Part shown: piece after piece, positions 1 through 7,043 of the stretch
Numbering within the stretch: the stretch's first letter is position 1
Layout of the letters: the number at the start of each line of letters is the position of its first letter
NCBI GenBank assembly: GCA_955652635.1
Contig: CATPBN010000044.1
Coordinates: forward strand, 1 to 9,957
Origin: an uncultured Gemmatimonadaceae bacterium
GTDB lineage: Bacteria; Gemmatimonadota; Gemmatimonadetes; Gemmatimonadales; Gemmatimonadaceae
Length of the DNA stretch: 9,957 bases
Reading direction: 5' to 3'
Notes under the pieces: model-generated
Told to the model about the DNA's origin: nothing
The model's database searches: none
Seen by the model: only the letters and a program-made list of their open reading frames with translations
Position numbers and translations under genes: made by a program

Positions 1-89
1 CCCGCAATCTCGAGCGCGGCGGAATCCCGCTCTTCGCGGCGGTGCGGGTCGAGCGCCTCCTGCTGCTCCTCAAAGGATTCCTGATTCAT
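1..89 (-). CDS. N-terminus of an unknown protein, truncated by the window edge
   Basis: A minus-strand frame opens with ATG at 89-87 and stays open to base 1, giving 29 complete codons (MNQESFEEQQEALDPHRREE...). A good Shine-Dalgarno, GGAGG, is the complement of 94-98, four bases before this ATG. An overlapping ATG at 93 lies in another frame and ends after seven codons. The visible peptide is very rich in Glu, Gln, Arg and Asp, with no signal peptide or recognisable domain. I do not recognise the family. It is transcribed divergently from the BNR-repeat gene at 299. The call rests on the open frame plus the ribosome binding site, so it remains tentative. Confidence 0.45.
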   Translation of the reverse strand, partial: MNQESFEEQQEALDPHRREERDSAALEIA

Positions 90-232
90 CCATCCTCCAC
101 TTGGTTGGGTGCAGTCTTTGATCTGCAATTCCCGTGATAGCGGCGTGAAAGCTGCGACATTTCACCAGCTCCGTCGAGGTTGACCGAAACGTCGCGCGCT
201 GACAGCGTCGCGCGCGACAAGGTGGGGCGCAC

Positions 233-261
233 TTGCCGATTGCTTGACGCGGCTCTACATA
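233..261 (+). promoter_or_regulatory. Weak candidate sigma70-type promoter for the BNR-repeat gene
   Basis: TTGCCG (233-238) and TACATA (256-261) are separated by 17 bp and sit about 40 bp before the GTG start at 299. Only the first half of each hexamer fits consensus well, so this is a suggestion. A nearby TTGACG (244-249) has no suitably spaced -10. Confidence 0.25.
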
Positions 262-285
262 GTAGCGGTCATTCAACCAGCCGTC

Positions 286-290
286 GGAGA
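286..290 (+). promoter_or_regulatory. Ribosome binding site of the BNR-repeat gene
   Basis: GGAGA lies 8 bases before the GTG at 299. It supports that GTG as the true start, and the codons after it encode a complete signal peptide. Confidence 0.6.
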
Positions 291-298
291 TTTCATTC

Positions 299-3200
299 GT
301 GAGAGTTAAGGCGCTTCGGCTTCTCGTCGGCGCAGGCCTGGCGACAGCATTGCTTCTTCCTTCTGACGCTAGCTCGCAAAACCCGGCCGGGGGAATCACT
401 GGGAGGGTCAATCCTGCCGGACCGATCTCGCCAGCTTACGACACATCGGTGTTCGGCGCGCTGCGCTGGCGCGAGATCGGACCGTTTCGAGGCGGCAGAT
501 CCGTCGCTGTGGCCGGATCGAGCAAGCGGCCCCATGAGTATTACTTCGGCACCACCGGTGGCGGTGTGTTCAAGACGACCGATGGCGGGATCACCTGGGC
601 GCCGGTAACCGACAAGTATTTTGGCGGGACGATCGGGGCGATCGGAATAAGCGAGTCCAATCCCGACATCGTGTACGTTGGTGCGGGCGAGTACCCGATT
701 CGGGGCAACGTGTCGCACGGCGATGGAGTTTGGCGCACCACTGACGCCGGAAAAACCTGGGTCTCTCTCGGCCTTGCCGACACACGGCAGATTTCGCGGG
801 TGCGCGTGCACCCGACGAACCCAGACATCGTTTACGTCGGCGCGCAAGGTCATGTCTTTGGGCCCAATGCAGAGCGGGGAGTTTACAAGACAACCGACGG
901 CGGCAAGAGCTGGAGAAAGATTCTCTATCGGAACGACTCCACCGGCATAACAGATCTGGTCATGAGTGCCAAAGATCCGGAAACGCTTTATGCGGCATTC
1001 TGGGAAGCGTGGCGTACTCCCTGGCAGCTCGTGTCGGGCGGAGCGGGTAGCGGAATCTTCAAGTCGACGGACGGAGGCGAGCACTGGACCGAGATCACGC
1101 GCAATCCCGGTCTTCCCCAAGGCGTGATCGGCAACATCGGTCTCGCTGTGTCACCGGTCAACCCGAATCATGTGTGGGCCATCATAGAGGCCGATTCGGG
1201 CGGAGTGTATAGATCGATGGACGGGGGAGCGACGTGGTCGCGCACGAACAGCGATCGCAAGTTGCGCCAGCGCGCCTGGTATTATACGAGAATCTTTGCC
1301 GATCCCAAGGACGAGAGCTCGGTCTACGTGCTGAACACCAGCATGTACCGCTCCACCGACAACGGAAAGACCTTCCGCAACATTCAGGTGCCGCACGGCG
1401 ACAATCACGACTTGTGGATTGCGCCCAACGACGCGCAACGGATGATCGAATCGAACGACGGCGGCGCAAACGTGTCGTTCAACGGCGGCAAATCCTGGAC
1501 TGAACAGGACCAGGCGACGGCGCAGTTCTACCACGTCGTCACCACGAACCATTTTCCCTACCGTGTCTGCGGGGCGCAGCAGGACAACTCGACGCTGTGC
1601 GGACCGAGCAGGAAGAGCGGTGGAATCGCCATCGGCGACTGGTACGATGTCGGTGGCGGTGAGAGTGGATACATCGCCGTGCGTCCGGACTCACCCGACG
1701 TGGTGTTTGCCGGATCGTACGGGGGTCTTCTCACGCACAAGAACACCAACACGGGATTCGAGCGCGACGTCAACCCGTGGCCGAACAATCCGATGGGTCA
1801 CGACGCCGCCGACGCGAAATACCGCTTTCAGTGGACGTTTCCAATCGTCATCTCGCCGCACAACCCGAACAGGATGTACGTCGGTAGCAGCGTGATCTTC
1901 CAGTCCGATGACGAAGGACAGACGTACAAGGCGATCAGTCCCGATCTCACCCGGCACGATCGGCGGACGCTCGGCTCCTCGGGCGGTCCGATCACCAAGG
2001 ATCAGACCTCTGTCGAATACTACGCGACAGTATTCACGATCGCGGAGTCACCCCGCACCGCCGGAGTGATTTGGGCTGGCACGGACGACGGGCTGGTGCA
2101 GGTCACTCGAGACGGGGGCAAGACATGGAAGAACGTGACGCCGCCGGGATTGCCTGAGTGGGCGCGCATCTCGATGATCGAAGCGTCGACTTTTGGCCCG
2201 GGAACAGCGTATGTCGCCGCGAACCGGTACCAGCTCGATGACATGAAGCCGTATCTGTACAGGACGTATGACTACGGCGCGACCTGGACTCCGATCACCA
2301 ATGGACTCCCGGCGACCGAGTTCACCAGAGTCGTGCGGGAAGATCCCGAGCGCGCGGGATTGCTGTACGCCGGGACCGAGCGCAGTGTCTGGGTATCTTT
2401 CGACGCCGGTGCAAGCTGGCAGACGCTGAGGCGCAATTTGCCGATCGTGCCTGTGCACGATCTCGCGATTAAGGAAGGCGACCTCATCGCCGCAACGCAC
2501 GGACGCTCCTTCTGGATACTCGATGATCTTTCCGCACTGAGACAGCTACAACCGGACGTCACCCGTGCTCCCGCTTACCTGTTCAAGCCGCGAAGGGCTT
2601 ATCGCGCTGCATTTGGCGGTGGCGGCGGAACTGGTGCCGCAGGCGGGCATCCGTCGGGCGCAAATCCAGCGTCGGGTGGAGTGGTCTACTATTGGCTCGC
2701 GCAGCCTCGTCAGCTCGTGACGATGGATTTTCTCGATGCGCAGGGCAAAGTGATACGGAGCTTCACGAGCCAGCAGGACCCAACCGTCGCCGCAGATTCA
2801 GTGCGCGGCGACAGCATCAAGACTGCGCGAAACGACAGTATCCGCCGCGCCGGCGGTACGCCCGACACGACAACCAAGTCGGAGGCGCGCGGCGAAGAGA
2901 CGCCGCCCGGCGACGACGGTCCGCCGCGACGCCCCCCGCCGCCGCGCGTGGCCAATAAGGCGGGCCTCAACACGTTCGCGTGGAATCTCCGCTATCCGGA
3001 CGCCTCCGTGTTCGAGAACATGATCCTGTGGGCCGGCGGTACCTCTGGCCCTGTGGTTCTTCCGGGCACCTACACCGTGCGCATGACGGTGAATGGCCAG
3101 AGCTATCGGCAGCCGCTTACCGTCGTGAAAGACCCACGCAGCACCGTCAGCGACGCGGATTTGCGCGAGCAGTTCGATTTTCTGATGCGCATTCACGACA

Positions 3201-3676
3201 AGACAACCCAGGCGAATGACGCCGTGAAAACGATTCGAAACGTGAAGTCGCAGCTCAACGATCGTACCAGGAAGATGCCGCCAGACAAGAGCGCCGCATT
3301 TGCGAGCGCCACCAAGTCGCTAGTCGACAGGTTAACGGCCATCGAGAGCGAGATCTACCAGGTGAAAAATCAGTCCGGTCAGGATCCGCTCAATTATCCG
3401 ATCAGACTGAACAACAAGATCGCGGCGCTTTCGGGCGTCGTGGGTGGAACCGATGCGAAGCCGACCAGTCAGTCGTACACGGTGTTCAATGATCTATCGG
3501 CGCAGCTGGATCGACAGCTTTCAGCCATGCGCGGCGAACTCACGATGCTTTCGCCAATCAACGCTACTCTGAAGGCCGCGGGACTTCCTCCAATCGTGCC
3601 TAGCGCGGAGGAGATAAAGGCTGTGCCGGCGCGGGCAGTGCCTTCGGGACGCGGCCAAGACGAGGTTGAGAAATAG
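299..3676 (+). CDS. Secreted BNR-repeat (VPS10/sortilin-like) beta-propeller protein
   Basis: This is a 1125-aa exported protein starting at GTG 299 behind a Shine-Dalgarno. Residues 1-26 form a signal peptide: basic MRVKALR, a hydrophobic core, and likely cleavage after the Ala-Ser-Ser before Gln27. Residues 55-745 contain at least ten BNR/Asp-box motifs (S/T-x-D-x-G-x-x-W/F), for example near 93-100, 147-154, 198-205, 256-263, 306-313, 352-359, 603-610, 656-663 and 700-707. This is typical of seven- or ten-bladed propellers annotated as VPS10/sortilin-type or 'glycosyl hydrolase' BNR proteins. A Gly-rich stretch (773-793), a beta domain, and an Asp/Arg/Pro-rich linker (827-885) follow. Next is a short Ig-like segment with PGTYTVRMTVNG (922-933), then a helical C-terminal region (950-1085). 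No catalytic residues can be assigned, so any hydrolase activity is unproven. The likely location is the periplasm or cell surface. A lipoprotein gene follows 4 nt downstream, so the two are probably co-transcribed. Confidence 0.9.
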   Translation: MRVKALRLLVGAGLATALLLPSDASSQNPAGGITGRVNPAGPISPAYDTSVFGALRWREIGPFRGGRSVAVAGSSKRPHEYYFGTTGGGVFKTTDGGITWAPVTDKYFGGTIGAIGISESNPDIVYVGAGEYPIRGNVSHGDGVWRTTDAGKTWVSLGLADTRQISRVRVHPTNPDIVYVGAQGHVFGPNAERGVYKTTDGGKSWRKILYRNDSTGITDLVMSAKDPETLYAAFWEAWRTPWQLVSGGAGSGIFKSTDGGEHWTEITRNPGLPQGVIGNIGLAVSPVNPNHVWAIIEADSGGVYRSMDGGATWSRTNSDRKLRQRAWYYTRIFADPKDESSVYVLNTSMYRSTDNGKTFRNIQVPHGDNHDLWIAPNDAQRMIESNDGGANVSFNGGKSWTEQDQATAQFYHVVTTNHFPYRVCGAQQDNSTLCGPSRKSGGIAIGDWYDVGGGESGYIAVRPDSPDVVFAGSYGGLLTHKNTNTGFERDVNPWPNNPMGHDAADAKYRFQWTFPIVISPHNPNRMYVGSSVIFQSDDEGQTYKAISPDLTRHDRRTLGSSGGPITKDQTSVEYYATVFTIAESPRTAGVIWAGTDDGLVQVTRDGGKTWKNVTPPGLPEWARISMIEASTFGPGTAYVAANRYQLDDMKPYLYRTYDYGATWTPITNGLPATEFTRVVREDPERAGLLYAGTERSVWVSFDAGASWQTLRRNLPIVPVHDLAIKEGDLIAATHGRSFWILDDLSALRQLQPDVTRAPAYLFKPRRAYRAAFGGGGGTGAAGGHPSGANPASGGVVYYWLAQPRQLVTMDFLDAQGKVIRSFTSQQDPTVAADSVRGDSIKTARNDSIRRAGGTPDTTTKSEARGEETPPGDDGPPRRPPPPRVANKAGLNTFAWNLRYPDASVFENMILWAGGTSGPVVLPGTYTVRMTVNGQSYRQPLTVVKDPRSTVSDADLREQFDFLMRIHDKTTQANDAVKTIRNVKSQLNDRTRKMPPDKSAAFASATKSLVDRLTAIESEIYQVKNQSGQDPLNYPIRLNNKIAALSGVVGGTDAKPTSQSYTVFNDLSAQLDRQLSAMRGELTMLSPINATLKAAGLPPIVPSAEEIKAVPARAVPSGRGQDEVEK

Positions 3677-3680
3677 CATT

Positions 3681-4358
3681 ATGCGCGCGCGTGGAATCAT
3701 TCTCCTGATCGCCGCGGGTGCGGTTTTGGCGACGGGCGCGTGCGGCAGAAACGGAGAGGACGAGAGCCGCACGCGCATTAACGTGCTCGATTCCGCCTTC
3801 ACCCAGTCGTGGCAGACAATGCAGGACACTGGCGTGGTGTACCGGATCGAGGTGATCTCGCCCCTGGGCGCCGACACGATTCGCAACGTCATACCCCCGG
3901 CTCCGCTGGTTGTCGGAGATACGCTTGTCATCGGCCTCATCCAGGTGTCTGAAGATTCGTCCACTCCGCAGCGACAGATCTTTCGGGCGCGCCTGGGTCA
4001 GCACCGGATTGACACGAAACCGATGCCTCCCGATGTCTGGGCTTCTTACCAGGATGTTCTCGTCTCCCCCGATGGTCGCTACGTCGCCTACGTCGGTGAG
4101 GATACTACTCCAGAAAATCCCGGCACGTACGGCGTCGTTCGAAACCTCGCAAGTGGTGAGATTGTGGCGAAAGGGCCTGGCGGCGGAGGCTGCGATTGCG
4201 ACGAGGACTTCAATCACGCGCGATGGTTTCCGCCCGACAGCTTCGAGATCGCGGTCGCCCACACGAACACGAAGGCGGGTTGGGAACGCGTCTCCGGGAA
4301 AGCGTCAGCGCGGCGGATTCACGTCGATACCCTCACCGTCGAACCGGACTGGCATTGA
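3681..4358 (+). CDS. Putative lipoprotein with a PD40/TolB-like propeller motif
   Basis: A 225-aa protein from ATG 3681, four bases after the upstream stop. An in-frame TTG at 3666 would overlap that gene and put extra residues before the signal sequence, so the ATG is preferred. Residues 1-20 are a basic and hydrophobic export signal, and LATGAC ends at Cys21. This is a plausible but imperfect lipobox, because the -3 position is Thr rather than Leu. The mature part has VSPDGRYVAYVG (128-139), the signature of PD40/WD40-like TolB propeller blades, then a Gly run followed by CDCDED (171-176). One or two blade-like segments are too few for a full propeller, so the fold is uncertain. I recognise no specific family. 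Placement after the BNR protein suggests the two act together in the envelope. Its stop codon (4356-4358) overlaps the next gene's start. Confidence 0.75.
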   Translation: MRARGIILLIAAGAVLATGACGRNGEDESRTRINVLDSAFTQSWQTMQDTGVVYRIEVISPLGADTIRNVIPPAPLVVGDTLVIGLIQVSEDSSTPQRQIFRARLGQHRIDTKPMPPDVWASYQDVLVSPDGRYVAYVGEDTTPENPGTYGVVRNLASGEIVAKGPGGGGCDCDEDFNHARWFPPDSFEIAVAHTNTKAGWERVSGKASARRIHVDTLTVEPDWH

Positions 4359-4834
4359 AAGACCAAGCGCGTGAGCTGCTCCGCCACACGATCGCAACCG
4401 TCGCGTACCGCGGCGCAAAAGCTACGCGCGGGGCGCCGGCGGATTTTGCGGATTTCCGGGCAGCGACTGGCGTGCGCACTCCCGTTCAAATCGTCGCCCA
4501 CATAGCCGACCTTTACGACTGGGCGCTGAGCCTGGCGAAAGGAAAGTGGGACTACAATCAGTCGACGCCGCAGAGCTGGGAGCGCGAGCTCGAGCGATTT
4601 CACGCTTCGCTCGGTGCGTTTGACGAATATCTGGCGTCCGATGCGCCGCTGGAACATTCGCTAGAGAAGCTGGTTCAGGGACCGATCGCCGATTCACTCA
4701 CACACGTCGGACAAATCGCGATTCTTCGCCGGCTTGCTGACTCACCGATCCGAAGCGAGAGCTATGCACGCGCGGACATTGTGGCGGGACGAGTGGGACG
4801 GGAACAAATGCCGAGCCAGTTCGAGTTCGACTAG
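4355..4834 (+). CDS. DinB-like four-helix-bundle protein
   Basis: A 159-aa protein that fits the DinB/YfiT-like metalloenzyme superfamily in length and motifs. His49 lies in PVQIVAHIADLYDWAL (44-59) and His117 in DSLTHVGQIAILRRLA (113-128). These are the positions where the family carries two of its three metal-binding histidines; I cannot identify a third with confidence. Family members are mostly uncharacterised, and some are thiol-dependent transferases (for example with bacillithiol or mycothiol). No signal peptide is visible, so it is probably cytoplasmic. The TTG start at 4355 is chosen because it overlaps the lipoprotein stop as TTGA, a classic coupling arrangement, and gives the usual family length. 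An in-frame upstream extension to 4196 would lie inside the lipoprotein gene and encode Arg-rich sequence unlike the family. The Shine-Dalgarno before TTG is poor, consistent with coupled translation. Confidence 0.8.
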   Translation: MKDQARELLRHTIATVAYRGAKATRGAPADFADFRAATGVRTPVQIVAHIADLYDWALSLAKGKWDYNQSTPQSWERELERFHASLGAFDEYLASDAPLEHSLEKLVQGPIADSLTHVGQIAILRRLADSPIRSESYARADIVAGRVGREQMPSQFEFD

Positions 4835-4842
4835 CCATTCCC

Positions 4843-4850
4843 TATATCTT
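4843..4850 (+). promoter_or_regulatory. Possible -10 element before the coiled-coil membrane protein gene
   Basis: TATATCTT lies in the 63-nt gap after the DinB-like gene and is AT-rich in a GC-rich context. TATATC or TATCTT could serve as a -10 hexamer. No good -35 is seen at the proper spacing, so the gene may instead depend on read-through from upstream. Confidence 0.25.
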
Positions 4851-4897
4851 ACACGATCCGCTGCAACATCCGACCTGTGCGGTTCGTAGGTATCGCA

Positions 4898-5572
4898 ATG
4901 CAGACAGCACAAGCGCCTAAAGTCCCGACCACGCTGGGCAAACCGGTTGTCGTAGTGACCGATGCACCCGGCGCAGGCACGTTCACCATCGCGACTCCGA
5001 TGTCGGCGCGAGAGTTGAGCGCTCTCAAGGCACAGAGGGACGAGCTCTCCAACCAGCTCCAATCCGTAGACAGCCGTCGGTCCAAACTGCTCAGCCAGTT
5101 GAGGCAAACCGGAGATCAAACCGCTGTAAAGGGACTGGAAGATCGCCTAGCCCTTCTCGATAAACGGCAGCTGCAGCTCGAGTCGGATCTTGCCACAACT
5201 GGTCAGCAGCTCTCCAGCGTCCCGGCAGGTTTGATGGCGGGCACGGCGACTCCCGTGTTCGCGGGATTGGGATCGGGCCAGGTCGTGGCGATCTCCATCA
5301 TCTCCATCATTTTTGTCCTCGGTCCGCTCGCGGTTGGCTTCGCGCGAACACTCTGGAAAAGGCCGAGCCCACCTGCGCTCCCGACCGCGGTGCTCAGCGA
5401 GACTGCTCAGCGCCTCGAACGACTGGAAGGCGCTGTCGACTCGATTGCGATCGAGATCGAGCGAATCTCCGAGGGCCAGCGGTTCGTGACAAAGCTCTTG
5501 TCCGAGGGACAGCGTGCGCCAGCGCTCGGAGTGGGTCAACGCAACCCGGACCCAGTTCGCTCGGGCCAATAA
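4898..5572 (+). CDS. Coiled-coil protein with a single membrane-spanning segment, unknown function
   Basis: A 224-aa protein from ATG 4898, which follows AGG (4888-4890) by 7 bases. A GTG at 4877 would add seven residues but has no comparable ribosome binding site. The order is a short Pro/Val-rich N-terminus (1-35), then a long charged heptad-like helix (about 36-108) rich in Leu, Gln, Arg and Asp that should form a coiled coil. A single hydrophobic segment (about 128-149, AISIISIIFVLGPLAVGFA) is followed by WKRP, and then a second short coiled coil (about 167-203, RLERLEGAVDSIAIEIERI). There is no signal peptide or catalytic motif. The positive WKR after the helix suggests the C-terminal coil is cytoplasmic. 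It is the last gene of the plus-strand cluster and converges on the slipin gene with 4 nt between stops. Function is unknown. Confidence 0.75.
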   Translation: MQTAQAPKVPTTLGKPVVVVTDAPGAGTFTIATPMSARELSALKAQRDELSNQLQSVDSRRSKLLSQLRQTGDQTAVKGLEDRLALLDKRQLQLESDLATTGQQLSSVPAGLMAGTATPVFAGLGSGQVVAISIISIIFVLGPLAVGFARTLWKRPSPPALPTAVLSETAQRLERLEGAVDSIAIEIERISEGQRFVTKLLSEGQRAPALGVGQRNPDPVRSGQ

Positions 5573-5576
5573 GGGT

Positions 5577-6524
5577 TCAGGTCGCCGAAGGCGCGGGCTT
5601 CTCCGTCGCCTGAGTCAGGCTCTGCTGACGCAGGGCGGCGGCGCCCATCATGCCGCCGAGGCCCATCGACTCGACGACGTTGCTGGGAACCACCATGAGT
5701 GCGCCCTTCTCCTTGAGTCCCTCGTACAGGATGTTCATCGCGCGCAGGTGCAGCGCCGTCGGATTGTTCTCGTACGACTTCGCCGCCTCGAAGAACAGGT
5801 GCGCAATCTCCACTTCTGCCTGGCCCAGGATGATGCGCGCCGATTTCTCACGCGACGCCTGCGCTTCGCGGGACATTGCGTCCTGAAGCGATGCCGGAAT
5901 GACGATGTCGCGCATCTCGACCGACTGCACCGTCACTCCCCACGGGTTCGAACGCTGATCGATCAGCGCCTGCAGCTCGGCTTCGATCCGCTCGCGTCCG
6001 CGGAGGAGCTCGCTCAGTGAAGTGCGACCGATGATGTCACGCAGACCCGTCTGCGCCGCCCAGCTGACCGCCTGGGTGTAGTCCTGAACTTCCAGCGCCG
6101 CTTTTTCGGAGTCGTGGACCATCCAGAACAGCACTGCATCGACATTCACTGGAACCGTATCGGACGTCAGCGTCTCTTCAGCTGCGAAGCTGGTCGTTAC
6201 GACACGCTGGTCTACGTAAATGGAAACGGTCTCGACGTAGGGCCAGATCCAGAAGAGGCCGGGGCCGCGAAGGCCCGTGTATCTGCCGAGGCGGAGTACC
6301 ACCGCCCGCTCCCACTGTTTGGCAATCTTCGGCGCTTGGGAGAAAAAAGCACCGAACACTACGGCGACGGCGAGCCCCGCCGGATTCTGGGTCGCCGCCG
6401 TTGCTATGACTCCGAACAAGATCGAGGCGATCAGGATGAATACTGCTACGACGTTGGTGCGGCCCTGCCCGCGTGAAGCCCGCGCGGCGCGGCGTGCTGC
6501 GAGAACTTCGTCCATGGCTGGCAT
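5577..6524 (-). CDS. Slipin (SPFH/band 7 stomatin-like membrane protein)
   Basis: A 315-aa protein of the SPFH/prohibitin-homology family. Residues 24-43 and 50-62 are hydrophobic and probably form a membrane hairpin or two helices. The band 7 domain spans about 65-235. It contains family hallmarks such as ERAVVLRLGRY (72-82), GPGLFWIWPYVE (87-98), DQRVVTTSF (105-113), a TSDTVPVNVDAVLFW run (120-134), and the GVTVQSVEMRDIVIP segment (196-210) before the MSREAQASREKSARI helix (217-231). A Gly/Met-rich C-terminal tail follows. Slipins oligomerise in membrane microdomains and usually pair with NfeD proteases; no nfeD gene is present here. The start at 6524 is supported by AGGAG (complement of 6534-6538) nine bases upstream. 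It directly abuts the stop of gntR, so the two are one operon. Confidence 0.92.
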   Translation of the reverse strand: MPAMDEVLAARRAARASRGQGRTNVVAVFILIASILFGVIATAATQNPAGLAVAVVFGAFFSQAPKIAKQWERAVVLRLGRYTGLRGPGLFWIWPYVETVSIYVDQRVVTTSFAAEETLTSDTVPVNVDAVLFWMVHDSEKAALEVQDYTQAVSWAAQTGLRDIIGRTSLSELLRGRERIEAELQALIDQRSNPWGVTVQSVEMRDIVIPASLQDAMSREAQASREKSARIILGQAEVEIAHLFFEAAKSYENNPTALHLRAMNILYEGLKEKGALMVVPSNVVESMGLGGMMGAAALRQQSLTQATEKPAPSAT

Positions 6525-6902
6525 TTATTTTTTCTCCTCTTTCCTGAGCTGGGTTATGAGCTCGGCTAAAGTGAATCCCAACAGCGCCGCGTCGCCAACG
6601 AAGTGTTGGATCAGCGCTCGCAGCTCCCGCTCTCGGTGCGCCAGCGCAGCTTGGGGCGACGGCGACTCGCGAACGAAAGTGCCCACGCCCCGCCGGGTCT
6701 CCACGATTCCATCGCGCTCGAGCTGTGCGTAGACCCGCGCGACGGTGTTCGCGTTGATCGCGAGGTCCACGGCGAGCTGCCTGACTGTCGGCAGTTGCGC
6801 CCCCGGCTCGAGTTGCCCGGTCGCGATCGCCGCCCGAATGGATCGGTCCAGTTGGGCGTAGATCGGAGTGGGGCTCTTCGAATCGACGGTGAACATGGGC
6901 AT
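6525..6902 (-). CDS. GntR-family transcriptional regulator, YtrA subfamily
   Basis: A 125-aa regulator with an N-terminal winged helix (about 10-77): PIYAQLDRSIRAAIATGQLEPGAQLPTVRQLAVDLAINANTVARVYAQLERDGIVETRRGVGTFV shows the GntR pattern throughout. It has only a short helical tail (85-124) instead of a large FadR or HutC effector domain. This length and tail define the YtrA subfamily, whose members usually repress their own operon, commonly with ABC transporter genes. Here the partner is a slipin gene whose ATG immediately follows this gene's TAA, with no base between. Two starts are possible, ATG 6902 and ATG 6896; both have a weak Shine-Dalgarno, and the longer is given. The 22-bp palindrome at 6910-6931 is the obvious candidate operator. 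The effector is unknown. Confidence 0.9.
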   Translation of the reverse strand: MPMFTVDSKSPTPIYAQLDRSIRAAIATGQLEPGAQLPTVRQLAVDLAINANTVARVYAQLERDGIVETRRGVGTFVRESPSPQAALAHRERELRALIQHFVGDAALLGFTLAELITQLRKEEKK

Positions 6903-6909
6903 TGTCTGC

Positions 6910-6931
6910 TTGTACTATAACACTAGTACAA
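6910..6931. promoter_or_regulatory. Perfect palindrome, candidate GntR/YtrA operator
   Basis: Arms TTGTACTA (6910-6917) and TAGTACAA (6924-6931) are exact reverse complements around the 6-bp spacer TAACAC. It is AT-rich in a GC-rich genome and ends 8 bp before the gntR ATG at 6902. It therefore covers the expected core promoter or early leader. YtrA-type regulators are known to bind inverted repeats in their own promoters, so autoregulation is a reasonable inference. On the minus strand TATAGT (complement of 6914-6919) could be part of a -10 element lying inside the palindrome. Confidence 0.7.
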
Positions 6932-7043
6932 TACGCAGGCTAGAGGATGCAAGTTTCATCCGGAACCACGGAGGTCGTAAGTTGCTGTCGTTAATCGCGT
7001 TATCCTAACTGGAACGATCCCGGCTCGCCCACCTCACTTTCCG
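6932..7043. other. Intergenic region between csoR and gntR
   Basis: These 112 bp lie between two minus-strand genes. No GC-rich hairpin with a T-tract follows the csoR stop, so I see no intrinsic terminator. A small inverted repeat, GGATG/CATCC (6945-6961), is present. The gntR promoter should lie at its left end, overlapping the palindrome. No coding frame is supported. Confidence 0.4.

Larger units (their letters stand above)
90..298. other. Divergent intergenic region with a GC-rich stem-loop
   Basis: This 209-bp stretch separates two divergently oriented genes and should hold promoters for both. The clearest structure is a stem-loop at 191-218: arms GTCGCGCGC (191-199) and GCGCGCGAC (210-218) are perfect complements around a 10-nt loop. 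The sequence GTCGCGCGC is also directly repeated at 207-215. There is no T-tract, so it does not look like an intrinsic terminator. I see no convincing protein-coding frame here. Confidence 0.5.

Noticed and set aside
293..1120. Long minus-strand open frame (275 codons) opposite the BNR-repeat gene
   Set aside because: It lies wholly antisense to a clearly coding domain, has no ribosome binding site, and its product is Arg/Pro/Ala-rich without recognisable motifs; this is expected from GC-rich codon bias.
3600..4262. Minus-strand open frame (220 codons) opposite the lipoprotein gene
   Set aside because: Antisense shadow. The plus-strand frame has a signal peptide, a propeller motif and operon spacing.
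4196..4354. Longer N-terminus for the DinB-like protein
   Set aside because: It overlaps the lipoprotein gene in another frame, encodes Arg-rich sequence, and would make the protein longer than the family.
5573..5576. Bidirectional terminator between the convergent genes
   Set aside because: Only 4 bases separate the stops and no hairpin with a T-tract is visible around them; termination must occur elsewhere or be factor-dependent.
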